Below are positions 46,931 through 57,500 of a stretch of DNA of 64,000 nt, piece by piece; the first letter of the stretch is position 1; each line of letters begins with the position of its first letter. The translations under genes and the position numbers were made by a program. The stretch is taken from positions 17,385,001 through 17,449,000 of the forward strand of contig CM042020.1 in assembly GCA_023525975.1 (NCBI GenBank), read 5' to 3'. The stretch is from Smallanthus sonchifolius. Lineage: Eukaryota; Streptophyta; Magnoliopsida; Asterales; Asteraceae. The notes beneath the pieces were generated by a model. That model did not search any database and was not told the origin of the DNA. It worked only from the letters and a program-made list of their open reading frames with translations.

Positions 46931-47488
46931 GTTGTTGAAATTGCAGAAAAAAGGGTTTGAATTCTTGGATACTTTGAAAGGGGTGTGATCACTTTCAGAT
47001 CAAAACTATTTGGTGGTTCACCCAAATATTTGATCGGTTACAAATCAGAGTTTTGAGAACAACAATATGGAGAATTGTGATGAAAGTAGTATGAACCTAA
47101 AAACATTCGTATGATCAATTGAAGAATAAAACTAGGAAATCGGATAACTGCCATTATCTATTTTAATTTCAAATTCGAATTTAATTAAATCCGCCTAATC
47201 TTTTGACAACAAATTTTATATAATAAATTATATAAAATTAATTTCTAATGCATTTTTATAAAGCAATAAGCTCGATCCCAGCCAGGGGCTCTGCCCCTTG
47301 GATCCGCCAGGGGCTGCCGCCCCTTGGACCCCGCTTCCAGCGCTGTCCCCGGACCCATGTTATATCATGATAAACTCATATAAGCGTGCACTCCGCACCT
47401 CCTAACTTATTTGATATTTATGATAATATGTATTGATCAAGCAAGTTAATTCAATTACAATAAAATATCCAACACAAACTGCAACATA
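46931..47488. mobile_element. Unclassified 0.56 kb insertion in the LINE
   Basis: Sequence between the codons for GLEQT and ILDGH-like text (agatgggcacatt) is foreign. It starts tgttgttg and ends gcaaca, resembling TG...CA ends, but target bases were lost and no duplication is visible. It holds two adjacent copies of a GC-rich hairpin motif, ccaggggctctgccccttgg (47282 and 47307), in otherwise AT-rich DNA. A solo LTR is possible. Confidence 0.5.
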
Positions 47489-48495
47489 TTAGATGGGCAC
47501 ATTATGATTAACTGTCTACAAGCTTGGGCGAAGAAGTCCTCTAAAAAAATGATGCTATTTAAGGTCAATTTTGCCAAGGCATTTGATTCATTAAATTGAA
47601 AATTACTGGATTCTATAATGAGGCCAATGGGTTTTAGCTCAAGATGGCGGTAGTGGATTAAAGGATATTTGAAATCTGGGAGAACATCCGTATTAGTGAA
47701 TGGGTTTGGCAGGGTGACCCTCTCTCCCTGTTTCTCTTTATCATCGCTATGGAAGGATTGTCGGCTTTGGTGAAAAGTGTTGCCCAGAAAGGTTGGTTCA
47801 AAGGTATCAAAACCCTAAATGACGGTCCTATTATCACACACTCGATGTATGCAAGCGACGTTTTCTTCCTGGGGGAATGGGACAAGGAGAACATTGTTAA
47901 TCTCAAAAGGATTCTTAGAAGCTTCTTCGTTATTTCGGGACTGAAAATTAACTACCATAAAAGCAAGTTAATTGGTGTTGGGGTCATGGACAATGAGTGT
48001 CATCAGCTTGCAGAAATAATGGGGTGTGTAAGAGATACCCTTCCGCTATGCCACCTTGGGTTGCCTATAGGTGCAAATATGAAAAGGGTCAGAAGTTGGG
48101 ATCCGGTGGTTAGGAAGTTCAAAGAACGGCTTAGTAATTGGAAGGCGAAAACACTGTCCTTTGGAGGAAGATTGACCTTGGTTAAGTCGGTCCTAGGGAG
48201 CCTACTGTTGTACTTCTTTTCTATGTTCAAAGCTCTTATTCGGGTCCTTAACGAGCTTGAATCCATTAGAAGACGGTTCCTTTAGGGGGGAAGTAGCTCT
48301 CAAAGGAAAATACATTGGGTTGCCTGGGATAAAACTGCAAAGCCAAGAAGGATGGGGGGCTCGGTGTGGCTAGGCTTAGAATTATGAACTTGGCCTTACT
48401 CACAAAATGGAGTTGGAAGGCGGTTAACAACCCGTCAAGGAAATGGACACAAGTTGTTAGAGCCTTGCATAACAAGACGTTTGAATCAGTGGATA

Positions 48496-48949
48496 TGACA
48501 TCCGGCATTTTCAGGTTAACTCCGTTAACTCAAACCTCGTTAGTTCAAACATTATTCGTTTCAAACTCAGTTATCCCAGTTAGTCACACGTGCATTGCAT
48601 CGAGTCTAAACCCGGAACGTTGGTGATTAATTAAAATAAATAAATTTGAATATTTAATAATTTATATTTAATATAAATTATGTGAATTATATGTGATTAC
48701 GTGACTTTACGTGAATAATGTGAATATTATCGTTTTCGTACGTGTTTATCGTGTGTAAATCGTATTTAGTATTTTTATAAAAGTTAGTGTTTTTTTTATA
48801 AAAATAAAAATAGAATGTTTTAATTATTAATTGAGTTAGTAATTAATTAATTAGACTTATGGGCCTTAATTAAGCCCGCGGACCAAACTAATTACCCATT
48901 AGTAATGGGATAAGGATAAAGTTTAAAAAAAAAACATATCTAAACAGAT
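48496..48949 (+). repeat. First LTR of array F, 3' part deleted
   Basis: It starts tgacatccggc in the LINE and contains the 220 bp absent from the other F LTRs, then sequence matching 49802-50030. At about 48949 (acatatctaaa) it is fused to integrase sequence; about 2.1 kb of LTR and most of an internal region are gone. Confidence 0.8.
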
Positions 48950-48961
48950 GGCTAGTCATTA

Positions 48962-49804
48962 CAGAAAGCTCTAGGCACGCGCCTGGATATGAGCACAGGG
49001 TACCATCCTCAAACAGATGGCCAGAGTGAACGTACCATTCAAACCCTAGAAGACATGTTAAGGGCTTGTGTGATCGATTTCGGAAACAGTTGGGAGACTC
49101 ACTTGCCTTTAGTGGAATTCTCTTACAATAATAGTTATCATACGAGCATCAAAGCAGCACCGTTCGAGGCTTTGTACGGGAGAAAGTGTCGATCACCACT
49201 TTGTTGGGCTGAAGTTGGAGATAGCCAACTTACGGGTCCTGAACTTGTGCATGAAACCTCAGAGAAAATCGTGCAAATCCGAAACCGTATGGCAGCAGCT
49301 CGTGACCGTCAAAAGAGTTATGCAGACAAGCGCAGAAAACCGCTAGAATTTCAAGTGGGTGACAAAGTGTTATTAAAGGTTTCACCTTGGAAAGGTGTGA
49401 TTCGTTTTGGGAAACGAGGAAAGTTAAACCCGCGTTACGTTGGACCATTCGAGATAGAGAAAAGGATCGGTCCAGTAGCATACCAACTGAACCTACCGGA
49501 TACACTCAATGGAGTGCATAATGTCTTTCATGTCTCAAACCTAAAGAAGTGCCTATCAGATGAGACACTTGTAGTTCCACTCGAGGAGTTGGAAATTGAT
49601 GAACAGCTACGTTTCATTGAGGAACCCGTTGAAATCATGGACCGAGAGGTCAAGACACTCAAGCGCAGTAAGATACCTATTGTCAGAGTTCGCTGGAACT
49701 CGAAGCGTGGACCGGAGTTCACGTGGGAACGCGAGGATCAAATGATGAAAAAGTATCCTCACCTGTTCAAACATTCAACGGCAAACACAGAAGGTACTAA
49801 CTAA
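48962..49804 (+). pseudogene. F integrase C-terminal fragment
   Basis: An open frame from ATG at 48989 (MSTGYHPQTDGQSER) to TAA at 49802 encodes 271 residues: the end of the integrase core, the GPF/Y-like segment (PRYVGPFEIEKRIGPVAYQL) and the chromodomain-like tail (VRVRWNSKRGPEFTWERE). It is almost identical to 57132-57949 (one Ala/Ser change at the KA[A/S]PFEAL site). The first two catalytic aspartates of integrase are missing, so it is a fragment, not a gene. Confidence 0.9.
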
Positions 49805-52194
49805 TGTGAATATTATCGTTTTCGTACGTGTTTATCGTGTGTAAATCGTATTTAGTATTTTTATAAAAGTTAGTGTTTTTTTTTATAAAAATAAAAATAG
49901 AATGTTTTAATTATTAATTGAGTTAGTAATTAATTAATTAGACTTATGGGCCTTAATTAAGCCCGCGGACCAAACTAATTACCCATTAGTAATGGGATAA
50001 GGATAAAGTTTAAAAAAAAACATATCTAAACCTAACCACCATCAAAGTCGTCGACTTCAACCCCCACCCCCCTTGGATCGACAGAAACTTCAAGCACTCG
50101 TAGGACCTTCGTTCGAGCCCCGATCGTGAATCCGTAAGTAGATACGTGCTAGTCTCGACGTTTCTAACACTCCTACGTAAGTCGTTTCGTTCAATTTCAT
50201 CACTTTTTGATTCCTAAATTTTAGATCATAACCCTAGTTCATCCAAACATGGATTTTTATAATAAAAATGTTAACTTTATTATTGTTTTGCATGTATTAG
50301 TTGATTTTATGGTTATTTGCAAAACCCTAGATCCGTGTGGTTAGTAATTTGTTAAAAATTGAATATTTTTTATTATGTGATGTTTAGAAATCGCATGTTA
50401 GACGTGAGTTATGATTAATATAGTTGTAGATATATTAGTTGAATGACTTGGAATCGAATTGACGTGTTACTTGTGTAAACGAAACGTGTAATGGACAAGT
50501 TACTAAAAGAGGAAACTTTTTATGAATTCTATTTTGCATGCTAGACGTGATTAGGATGATGTGATGATGGTTATGAGCTACTTGATACATGTTTAGATGA
50601 TTTGTGAAATCAGATTTTAAATACATAACCCGGTTTTGCGAACTTTCCAAATAAGAAAACTTTAATTGTTAAAAGTGGTTAGAACTTACTAATTAGACAT
50701 GCATGACATGGTTTAATGATTGGTACATGTTAGTTAAGATACAATAACCTGTTGTAACGTGTTAGGTGCTTGAAATCACGCATGCTAGTCATAGGTTACT
50801 AAAGATGGAAACTTTACTTGGAATTGTGACATACATGTTTAGTTCTATGCAATGGTTATGTGATATGATGATCTTGAACATGTTATAGTAGTCTTACAAG
50901 CATATTAACAATGATAATTTCACGAGACACAAATCCCGAACATACTTGCTATTTATAGAAACCTGCCATTTATAGAAACCTGCTATTTATAGAAACCTGT
51001 TATTTATAGAAACCTGCTATTTTTGGAAACTTTCTATTTTTGGAAACTTTCTATTTTTGGAAACTTTCTATTTTTGGAAATCATGCTTGTTTGATTAGAA
51101 CAATTAAGATTTGTTGCTAAGTGTTACAGCATGATCATTTGTGTATAATATAGAAGTATTATACTGAACCAACGTTAAATCATTAATCGGGTCACCAACG
51201 GGTCGTCGGGTCAAACTTGGTCAAATTTAGTAAAACTTGGTCAAACATGAGTCAAACTTGTAAACTCTTTTCAAACACTTAAACAATGGGATTGTTTGGA
51301 TACTTAGGGTTTGTATCAACTTGCACAAACATACACTTATAAAACGGTGTTTATAGGTGGCAGTTAGTCGTCAAGCATTTTAAGTTCGCTTTCTTTCGCA
51401 CATACTCTAAGGTGAGTTTCACGGCCCCTTTTTCTTACGTTTTAAACTTGGGGGAGAAAGCATGGGTACGAACATTTAGATCTTACGTTTCTTTTATATC
51501 ACTTGTGTACTAAGCGCAAACATATCATGAAAGTCCTTACTTATCGAACCGTTAGTATATGGGTTAGCGAGGTAATCTTGAGTAGTACTACTGGGCATTG
51601 ACAAGCCCCACCCGCGTTAGTCGCGCTAACACGACGGGAAGTCGAACAGGTGTAACATTGACCTAAACATTCACCATTGATTACGATAGTCATGGTGGGA
51701 GGCAGTACAAACATAAACAGTCAGCTTCGGTGTCGAAACGCTTTAGTAACATGTACTAGGTTAGCTACCTATGATATAATTGTAAATGGTATTATCTAGT
51801 AAACTTTACAAACATTGAAACCTGTGAACTCACCAACCTAGTGTTGACACGTTTTAGCATGTTTTCTCAGGTAATTAAGGTACAAGCACGAGATAAGGCA
51901 TGCATGCATACGAAGTCTATCATTTGCAAACTCAAGAATTATTTATTTTAATTATCTTTCAATTGTTTATTTTGGCGCAACTGTTTTGGCGTATGTTTTT
52001 CATTTAACTTTTCGCTTCCGCAAGTCTTACATTAAATCAGTATTTTCATTACTAGTGTTGCATCATGACTATGAGCAATACTAGTGGTTTTTATTAAACT
52101 CATATACAGTCGTTCAACGTAACTAATGACTGAGATCCTGTTATGTCACGCCCCTAACGGAAAAACTCTGTTGGTGGATTTTGGGGGTGTGACA
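49802..52194 (+). repeat. Second F LTR (5' 220 bp missing)
   Basis: 2393 bp from taatgtgaatatt to ggggtgtgaca. It contains a 16-17 bp minisatellite (50948-51080) and ends in a potential hairpin (tcacgcccc...ggggtgtga). Differences from the 57947-60337 copy are roughly twenty substitutions by eye plus minisatellite changes. Confidence 0.9.
50948..51080 (+). repeat. 16-17 bp minisatellite in second F LTR
   Basis: Two unit types lie in tandem: four of the type gctatttatagaaacct and four of the type ctatttttggaaacttt. The other F LTR (59091-59224) has five and three, the same total. Confidence 0.92.
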
Positions 52195-52197
52195 GAT

Positions 52198-52210
52198 TGG
52201 TATCAGAGCC
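52198..52210 (+). promoter_or_regulatory. Primer binding site, F unit 1
   Basis: tggtatcagagcc, complementary to initiator Met tRNA, three bases after the LTR end. Confidence 0.95.
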
Positions 52211-52318
52211 ATTGGTTATAGAGAACTAGGAAATGCATACTAGACTATAACCACGTACATGCATTAGTTACACAGCACTTACACTCATACATGGCACTCA
52301 CTCATCCCGTTACAGGAA

Positions 52319-52996
52319 ATGTCAACCCCACCCAATTCACCAGCATCCCCAGTTGATCAGGAGCACGATGTTCCTACTGTATCTTTACCAGAGTCGAGGA
52401 GACGTCGACTCAACCCGATCAACACCACAATAGGGCATGATGAGCCTATCCATGTGCGTGTCAGAGGCAACACGCAGGACTGGGATTGGTATCCCGATAG
52501 GATCAGGAACTGGATCCGCGAGGAGGAAGTCCCACCTCCACTCACTACTGACATTGCTTCTTCTTCTTCATCATCTTCTGTACGAGCTTTGCCACCATTG
52601 CAGTACCCCCATGAGCAGGTGATAGCTGCCTTTGTGGCTAGGATGGACCGGGAGATCCGGAACATGAGAGATGCAGCTGGAGAGATTACTAGTATACTTC
52701 AGCGAGAGATGTTGATGAATAAGAGGATCACCAAACTGACTACAGATTTATCAGCAACTGATACAGTCCATGAGAATTTGGCAAATGAATGTGTGGATAT
52801 GGAAGACCGGCTGAACACTGCAGAGTGGAACCTAGATATACTCCACACTAGGATTGAGCAGGTTGATGCACGACTTGCAGCAGTTGAGGCAGCAGGAGTT
52901 GCACCAGAGGATGTACCAGAGGATGCACCTGCAGGAGATCAGGATGAGGATGATGATGCAGCATCCGATGTTACATCAGTTGGCTGTGACATTTGA
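52319..52996 (+). CDS. F unit 1 extra ORF upstream of gag (unknown protein)
   Basis: An intact 225-codon frame starts 108 bp after the primer site and ends 255 bp before the gag ATG. I do not recognise the protein. The N-terminus is Pro/Ser-rich (MSTPPNSPASP) with an Arg cluster ESRRRR. A middle segment has WDWYPDRIRNWIREEE. From about residue 105 to 195 there is a likely coiled coil (for example RITKLTTDLSATD, MEDRLNTAEWNLDILHTRIE). The last 35 residues are acidic (GDQDEDDDAA). No Zn knuckle, protease or transmembrane segment. It could be an extra structural or RNA-packaging protein or a regulatory ORF. It is open in both units although gag and pol are broken. Unit differences include amino-acid changes, so I see no clear sign of purifying selection. 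Confidence 0.7.
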   Translation: MSTPPNSPASPVDQEHDVPTVSLPESRRRRLNPINTTIGHDEPIHVRVRGNTQDWDWYPDRIRNWIREEEVPPPLTTDIASSSSSSSVRALPPLQYPHEQVIAAFVARMDREIRNMRDAAGEITSILQREMLMNKRITKLTTDLSATDTVHENLANECVDMEDRLNTAEWNLDILHTRIEQVDARLAAVEAAGVAPEDVPEDAPAGDQDEDDDAASDVTSVGCDI

Positions 52997-53251
52997 TCAT
53001 CTATCTTCATTACTTATTTACATCTTTTCTTTTGAACTTAGATAGGCAGGGTTGTTCCCATCCAACAGATGTTTCTAGAATTTTGATGTTTGGTTGAATT
53101 TAGTTGTAATCGTTACAATTTATTTTATCAAGTATTACTATTATTGAAATGTTAGATGTTGTGGTTTGAATTTCTTTTGTTTACTGGTACTTGTATGATG
53201 ATAAAATGCGATTTATTTTTCTCATTATTGTATATTGTGAATGTAAAGATA

Positions 53252-54560
53252 ATGTCTGGAAGAGGAAATGGACGTGTTGGACGCGCCGGAGGACGCGGTG
53301 GTCGCGGAAACATTAACATGACTGCAGCCGAGCTCACGGCACTCATAAATGAGCGTGTGGCTGAAGCAGTAGCAGCTACTCACGCCGCTATTAATGCTGG
53401 AGGTAAAGCAACATATTATCGACTCTAGTGAGTCATCATTCATCCTAAACTCAAGTTCGAATACTGTATTCTTAAAACGCATTCTTGTTTACAATTCAGG
53501 TCAGCATAACCACCAGCAGGTTTGTACTTTCAAGGCGTACATGGATTGCAAACCTCACTCATTCAGTGGAGCCGAAGGGGCTGTTGGCTTACTCCGCTGG
53601 ATGGAGAAATCTGAATCGGCTTTCGCGATGTGTAACTGCCCGCCGCACAACCAGGTAAAGTATGCATCTGGCACTCTTGAGGGTCCGACCCTTACTTGGT
53701 GGAACTCACAGGTGCAAATGTTAACTCTGGAAATGGCAAATGCTTTCCATGGGATGAATTCAAGACTATGCTGTGGGAGGAGTATTGTCCCCGCGATGAA
53801 GTACAGAAACTGGAGAGCGAATTCTGGAATCTCAAGATGGAGGGATCTGAGATCGAAGCCTACACTACTCGTTCGCATGAACTGGCAAACTTATGTCCGC
53901 AAATGGTGACACCTCCCTATAAGAGGATTGAGAAGTACATTGATGGTTTGGTCCCGCAAATTCAGAGCATGGTGACATCTTCTAATCCCACTACGATCCA
54001 GCAAGCAATCAGGTTGGCTCACAGGCTAACCGATCAGGCAGTGGCTCAGGGCACTCTACCGCCTAGAGGTACACTATCAAAGACTGCTGACAACAAGAGG
54101 AAGTTTGACAGTTCATTCCCCAAAACCTTCCACTCAAACCCACCTTCTCAGCAACAACAACAGCAACACCGTAAGTTTGAACCGTCAAAGAACAACAGTC
54201 AGCCTAACTCTTCTCAGCAGAATCAAGGTTCTTATAATGGCAAGTACCAGAAGTGCAATAAATGTAACTTTCACCATCATGGAGCATGTGACCGGTACCG
54301 TTGCCAACGATGTGGAAAGATGGGCCATTTGGCCAAAGACTGTAGAGTAGATCTGCAGAACAAACAGACACCACCTGGAAACGCACCCAAGGGTTGTTTT
54401 GAGTGCGGTAAGGAAGGGCATTTCAAGAAGGATTGTCCGCAGTTGAGGAGAAACGGAAATGGGAATGGGAATGGGAATGGCAACAATCATCAGGGTGGTA
54501 ATGGAAATGGTAATAACCACCAGGGTGGAAATGGTAATAACAACGGAAATGGTGCAAAGG
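53252..54560 (+). pseudogene. F unit 1 gag, with a putative 97-bp intron and a frameshift
   Basis: Exon 1 (53252-53402) encodes MSGRGNGRVGRAGGRGGRGN and an Ala-rich helix. Joining to 53500 gives INAGGQHNHQQVCTFKAYMDC, which restores the normal gag text (capsid LTWWNSQVQ). Near 53,740 the frame moves by one base (a 1-bp loss between ANA and PWDEFKTM), then continues in the pol frame with CPRDEVQKLESEFWNLKMEG and KRIEKYIDGL. The nucleocapsid has a Gln run, knuckles CQRCGKMGHLAKDC (about 54,302) and CFECGKEGHFKKDC (about 54,395), and a long Gly/Asn-rich stretch. The frameshift is shared by unit 2, so this gag is dead in both. Confidence 0.85.
53403..53499 (+). other. Putative spliceosomal intron in F gag (unit 1)
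   Basis: 97 bp, starting ggag|gtaaag and ending tttacaattcag|gt. It is AU-rich, near the short end of plant intron sizes, not a multiple of three, and contains an in-frame TAG. Removal exactly restores the gag reading frame from exon 1 to the conserved capsid region. Splicing itself is inferred. Confidence 0.65.
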
Positions 54561-57500
54561 GCCGAGCATTTGTGATTGGATCAGGAGAAGCTTGGAATGA
54601 TCGGAACGTGGTGAACGGTATGTTTCTCTTAAACGATCATTATGCTTCTGTACTTTTTGATACTGGCGCCGATAGAAGTTTCATATCTAGAGAACTTAGT
54701 GGTCAGTTAGAAATAAACCCAACTTTACTAGAACATCACTATACCGTAGAGATAGCAGACGGTAAAGTAATCGAGGCAACCCACATTCTCAAGGGATGTC
54801 AGTTAGAACTTTCTGGTCATAAACTCGACATCGATCTCATGCCAGTAACACTTGGCAGTTTTGACATAATTGTGGGCATGGATTGGTTGTCTGAAAACCA
54901 AGCTGAGATCATCTGTAGTGAGAAGATCATTCGTATACCCCTTCCTAGTGGAGAAATCCTATCTGTTCAGGGCGAAAGAAGTGGTGCAGCCATGGGCATC
55001 ATATCTTTCATGAAGGCTCAGAAGTGTCTGCGTAAGGGTCATACCGCAATTCTAGCCCTTGTTGCTGACAAGTCTACCGAGGAGAAAAAGTTAGAAGATA
55101 TCCCAATCGTTCGCGAATTCCCAGAAGTATTTCCTGAAGACCTACCTGGTCTTCCACCTCACCGTCAGGTCGAATTTCAGATTGACCTAACACCCGGAGC
55201 AGCGCCTATTGCTCGAGCACCCTATAGACTGGCACCAAGCGAGTTGCAAGAGCTATCCACTCAACTGCAAGAGTTGTTGGATAAAGGTTTCATCCGACCG
55301 AGCTCATCGCCATGGGGAGCTCCAGTCCTATTTGTCAAAAAGAAAGATGGAACTTTCCGAATGTGCATTGATTACCGAGAGTTGAACAAAGTAACAGTCA
55401 AGAACCGCTACCCACTACCCCGCATTGAAGATTTATTCGACCAACTTCAAGGGTCAAGTTTCTACTCAAAAATCGATTTAAGGTCTGGATATCATCAGCT
55501 GAGAGTTTGAGATGAAGATATATCCAAGACTGCATTCTGAACCCGGTACGGCCATTTCGAGTTTTTGGTCATGGCATTTGGATTAACTAACGCACCCGCG
55601 GTATTCATGGACCTCATGAACCGTGTGTGTAAACCCTATCTGCACCAATTCGTCATTGTTTTTATTGACGATATCCTCATATATTCTAAGAGTCAGGAAG
55701 ACAATGAGGAGCATCTGCGTTTGATCCTTGAACTACTGAAACAGGAGCAGCTGTACGCGAAGTTTTCCAAATGCGATTTTTGGATTCACGAGGTTCAATT
55801 TTTAGGACATGTGATCAATGAGAAAGGAATACATGTCGATCCAGCCAAAGTGGAAGCTATTAAGAATTGGGCAGCACCATCAACTCCAACCGAAGTTCGG
55901 CAATTCCTTGGATTGGCCGGATACTACCGCCGTTTTATCGAGGGATTCTCAAAGATTGCCCAACCCCTCACCTCCTTAACCCAAAAAGATAAACCCTATA
56001 ATTGGGGCGAGACTCAAGAATCAGCATTCCAGCTACTGAAGCAGAAACTATGTAGCGCACCTATCTTGTCTCTACCAGAGGGAACAGATGACTTCGTGGT
56101 GTATTGCGATGCCTCCATCCAAGGTCTCGGTTGTGTGTTGATGCAACGTGACAAGGTTATCGCATACGCTTCTCGACAGTTAAAAATCCACGAAAAGAAT
56201 TACACGACTCACGATTTGGAGTTAGGAGCCGTGGTGTTTGCACTCAAGATATGGAGACATTACTTGTACGGTACCAAGTGCACCATCTACACCGATCATA
56301 AGAGTCTTCAGCATATCTTTGAGCAGAAAGAGTTGAATATGCGTCAAAGTCGTTGGATCGAGCTCTTAAACGATTATGATTGTGCAATCAAGTACCATCC
56401 GGGCAAAGCTAATGTGGTGGCCGATGCCCTAAGCAGAAAGGAAACCAAACCCCGACGGGTTAGAGCATTACAACTCACTATTCATACAGGATTACCCGAA
56501 CAAATCCGTAATGCCCAACTCGAAGCCATAAAAGAGGAGAACTTATCATTGGAATCCACTCGTGGTATGGAAAAACAACTGGAGGTTAAATCAGATGGTA
56601 TTCGTTATTTTGCGAAACGAATATGGATACCAGTGTATGGAAACCTACGAGGTCTAGTCATGGATGAAGCTCACAAATCCCGATACTCTATCCATCCGGG
56701 ATCCGACAAGATGTATAACGATCTCAAGGTTTTATATTGGTGGCCAAACATGAAAGCTGACATAGCCACTTACGTGAGCAAGTGCCTGACTTGTTCCAAG
56801 GTCAAGGTGGAGTACCAAAAGCCATCCGGATTACTTCAACAACCGGAAATCCCGATGTGGAAATGGGAACAGATTTCCATGGATTTCATAACCAAATTAC
56901 CCCGAACCCCTACTGGATGTGACACAATCTGGGTGATAGTGGATCGCCTAACCAAATCAGCTCATTTCCTTGCTATCAAAGAGACCGATAAAATGGAAAA
57001 GTTAACTCGTCTCTATCTTAAAGAAGTAGTATCCCGACATGGAGTGCCAATCTCCATCATTTCCGACAGAGACGCCCGATTCACCTCACATTTCTGGCAA
57101 TCATTACAGAAAGCTCTAGGCACGCGCCTAGATATGAGCACAGGGTACCATCCTCAAACAGATGGCCAGAGTGAACGTACCATTCAAACCCTAGAAGACA
57201 TGTTAAGGGCTTGTGTGATCGATTTCGGAAACAGTTGGGAGACTCACTTGCCTTTAGTGGAATTCTCTTACAATAATAGTTATCATACGAGCATCAAAGC
57301 ATCACCGTTCGAGGCTTTGTACGGGAGAAAGTGTCGATCACCACTTTGTTGGGCTGAAGTTGGAGATAGCCAACTTACGGGTCCTGAACTTGTGCATGAA
57401 ACCTCAGAGAAAATCGTGCAAATCCGAAACCGTATGGCAGCAGCTCGTGACCGTCAAAAGAGTTATGCAGACAAGCGCAGAAAACCGCTAGAATTTCAAG

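Larger units (their letters stand above)
45040..48495 (+). mobile_element. L1-type LINE, decayed, interrupted and cut off by array F
   Basis: The element shows endonuclease then reverse transcriptase in the order of a plant L1 ORF2. The left end is uncertain. It is interrupted by a 0.56 kb insert (46931-47488), carries a 120-bp internal duplication, and is cut at 48495 where LTR array F inserted; any 3' remainder would lie beyond the window. I see no ORF1. Confidence 0.88.
45180..48495 (+). pseudogene. LINE ORF2 pseudogene (endonuclease and RT)
   Basis: The AP-endonuclease part starts MNCLSINTRGIGG and shows SIQETQ, MGDFNAIRG (about 45,594) and WSDHRPIALL (about 45,838), in shifting frames with stops. 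RT starts with KAPGPDWFSFDF (about 46,645) and NEYRPISLLGC. After the insert come NFAKAFDSLN* (TGA at 47597 replacing Trp), QGDPLSLFLF, and YASD at 47848-47859 where LINEs have YADD. VNF in place of the usual VDF and YASD in place of YADD mean catalytic aspartates of motifs A and C are both altered. The RT thumb region (HLGLPIGANM, GGRLTLVKSVL) is well preserved. The copy is inactive. Confidence 0.88.

Noticed and set aside
48989..49804. Stand-alone 271-residue gene
   Set aside because: It is the C-terminal part of F integrase, nearly identical to 57132-57949, and lacks the first two catalytic aspartates.
50948..51080. CRISPR-like repeats
   Set aside because: Units are contiguous, without unique spacers, inside a plant LTR; this is a minisatellite.
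53730..53760. Programmed -1 frameshift in F gag
   Set aside because: No slippery heptamer is present, and the shift falls inside the capsid domain where relatives are continuous. A shared 1-bp loss explains it better.
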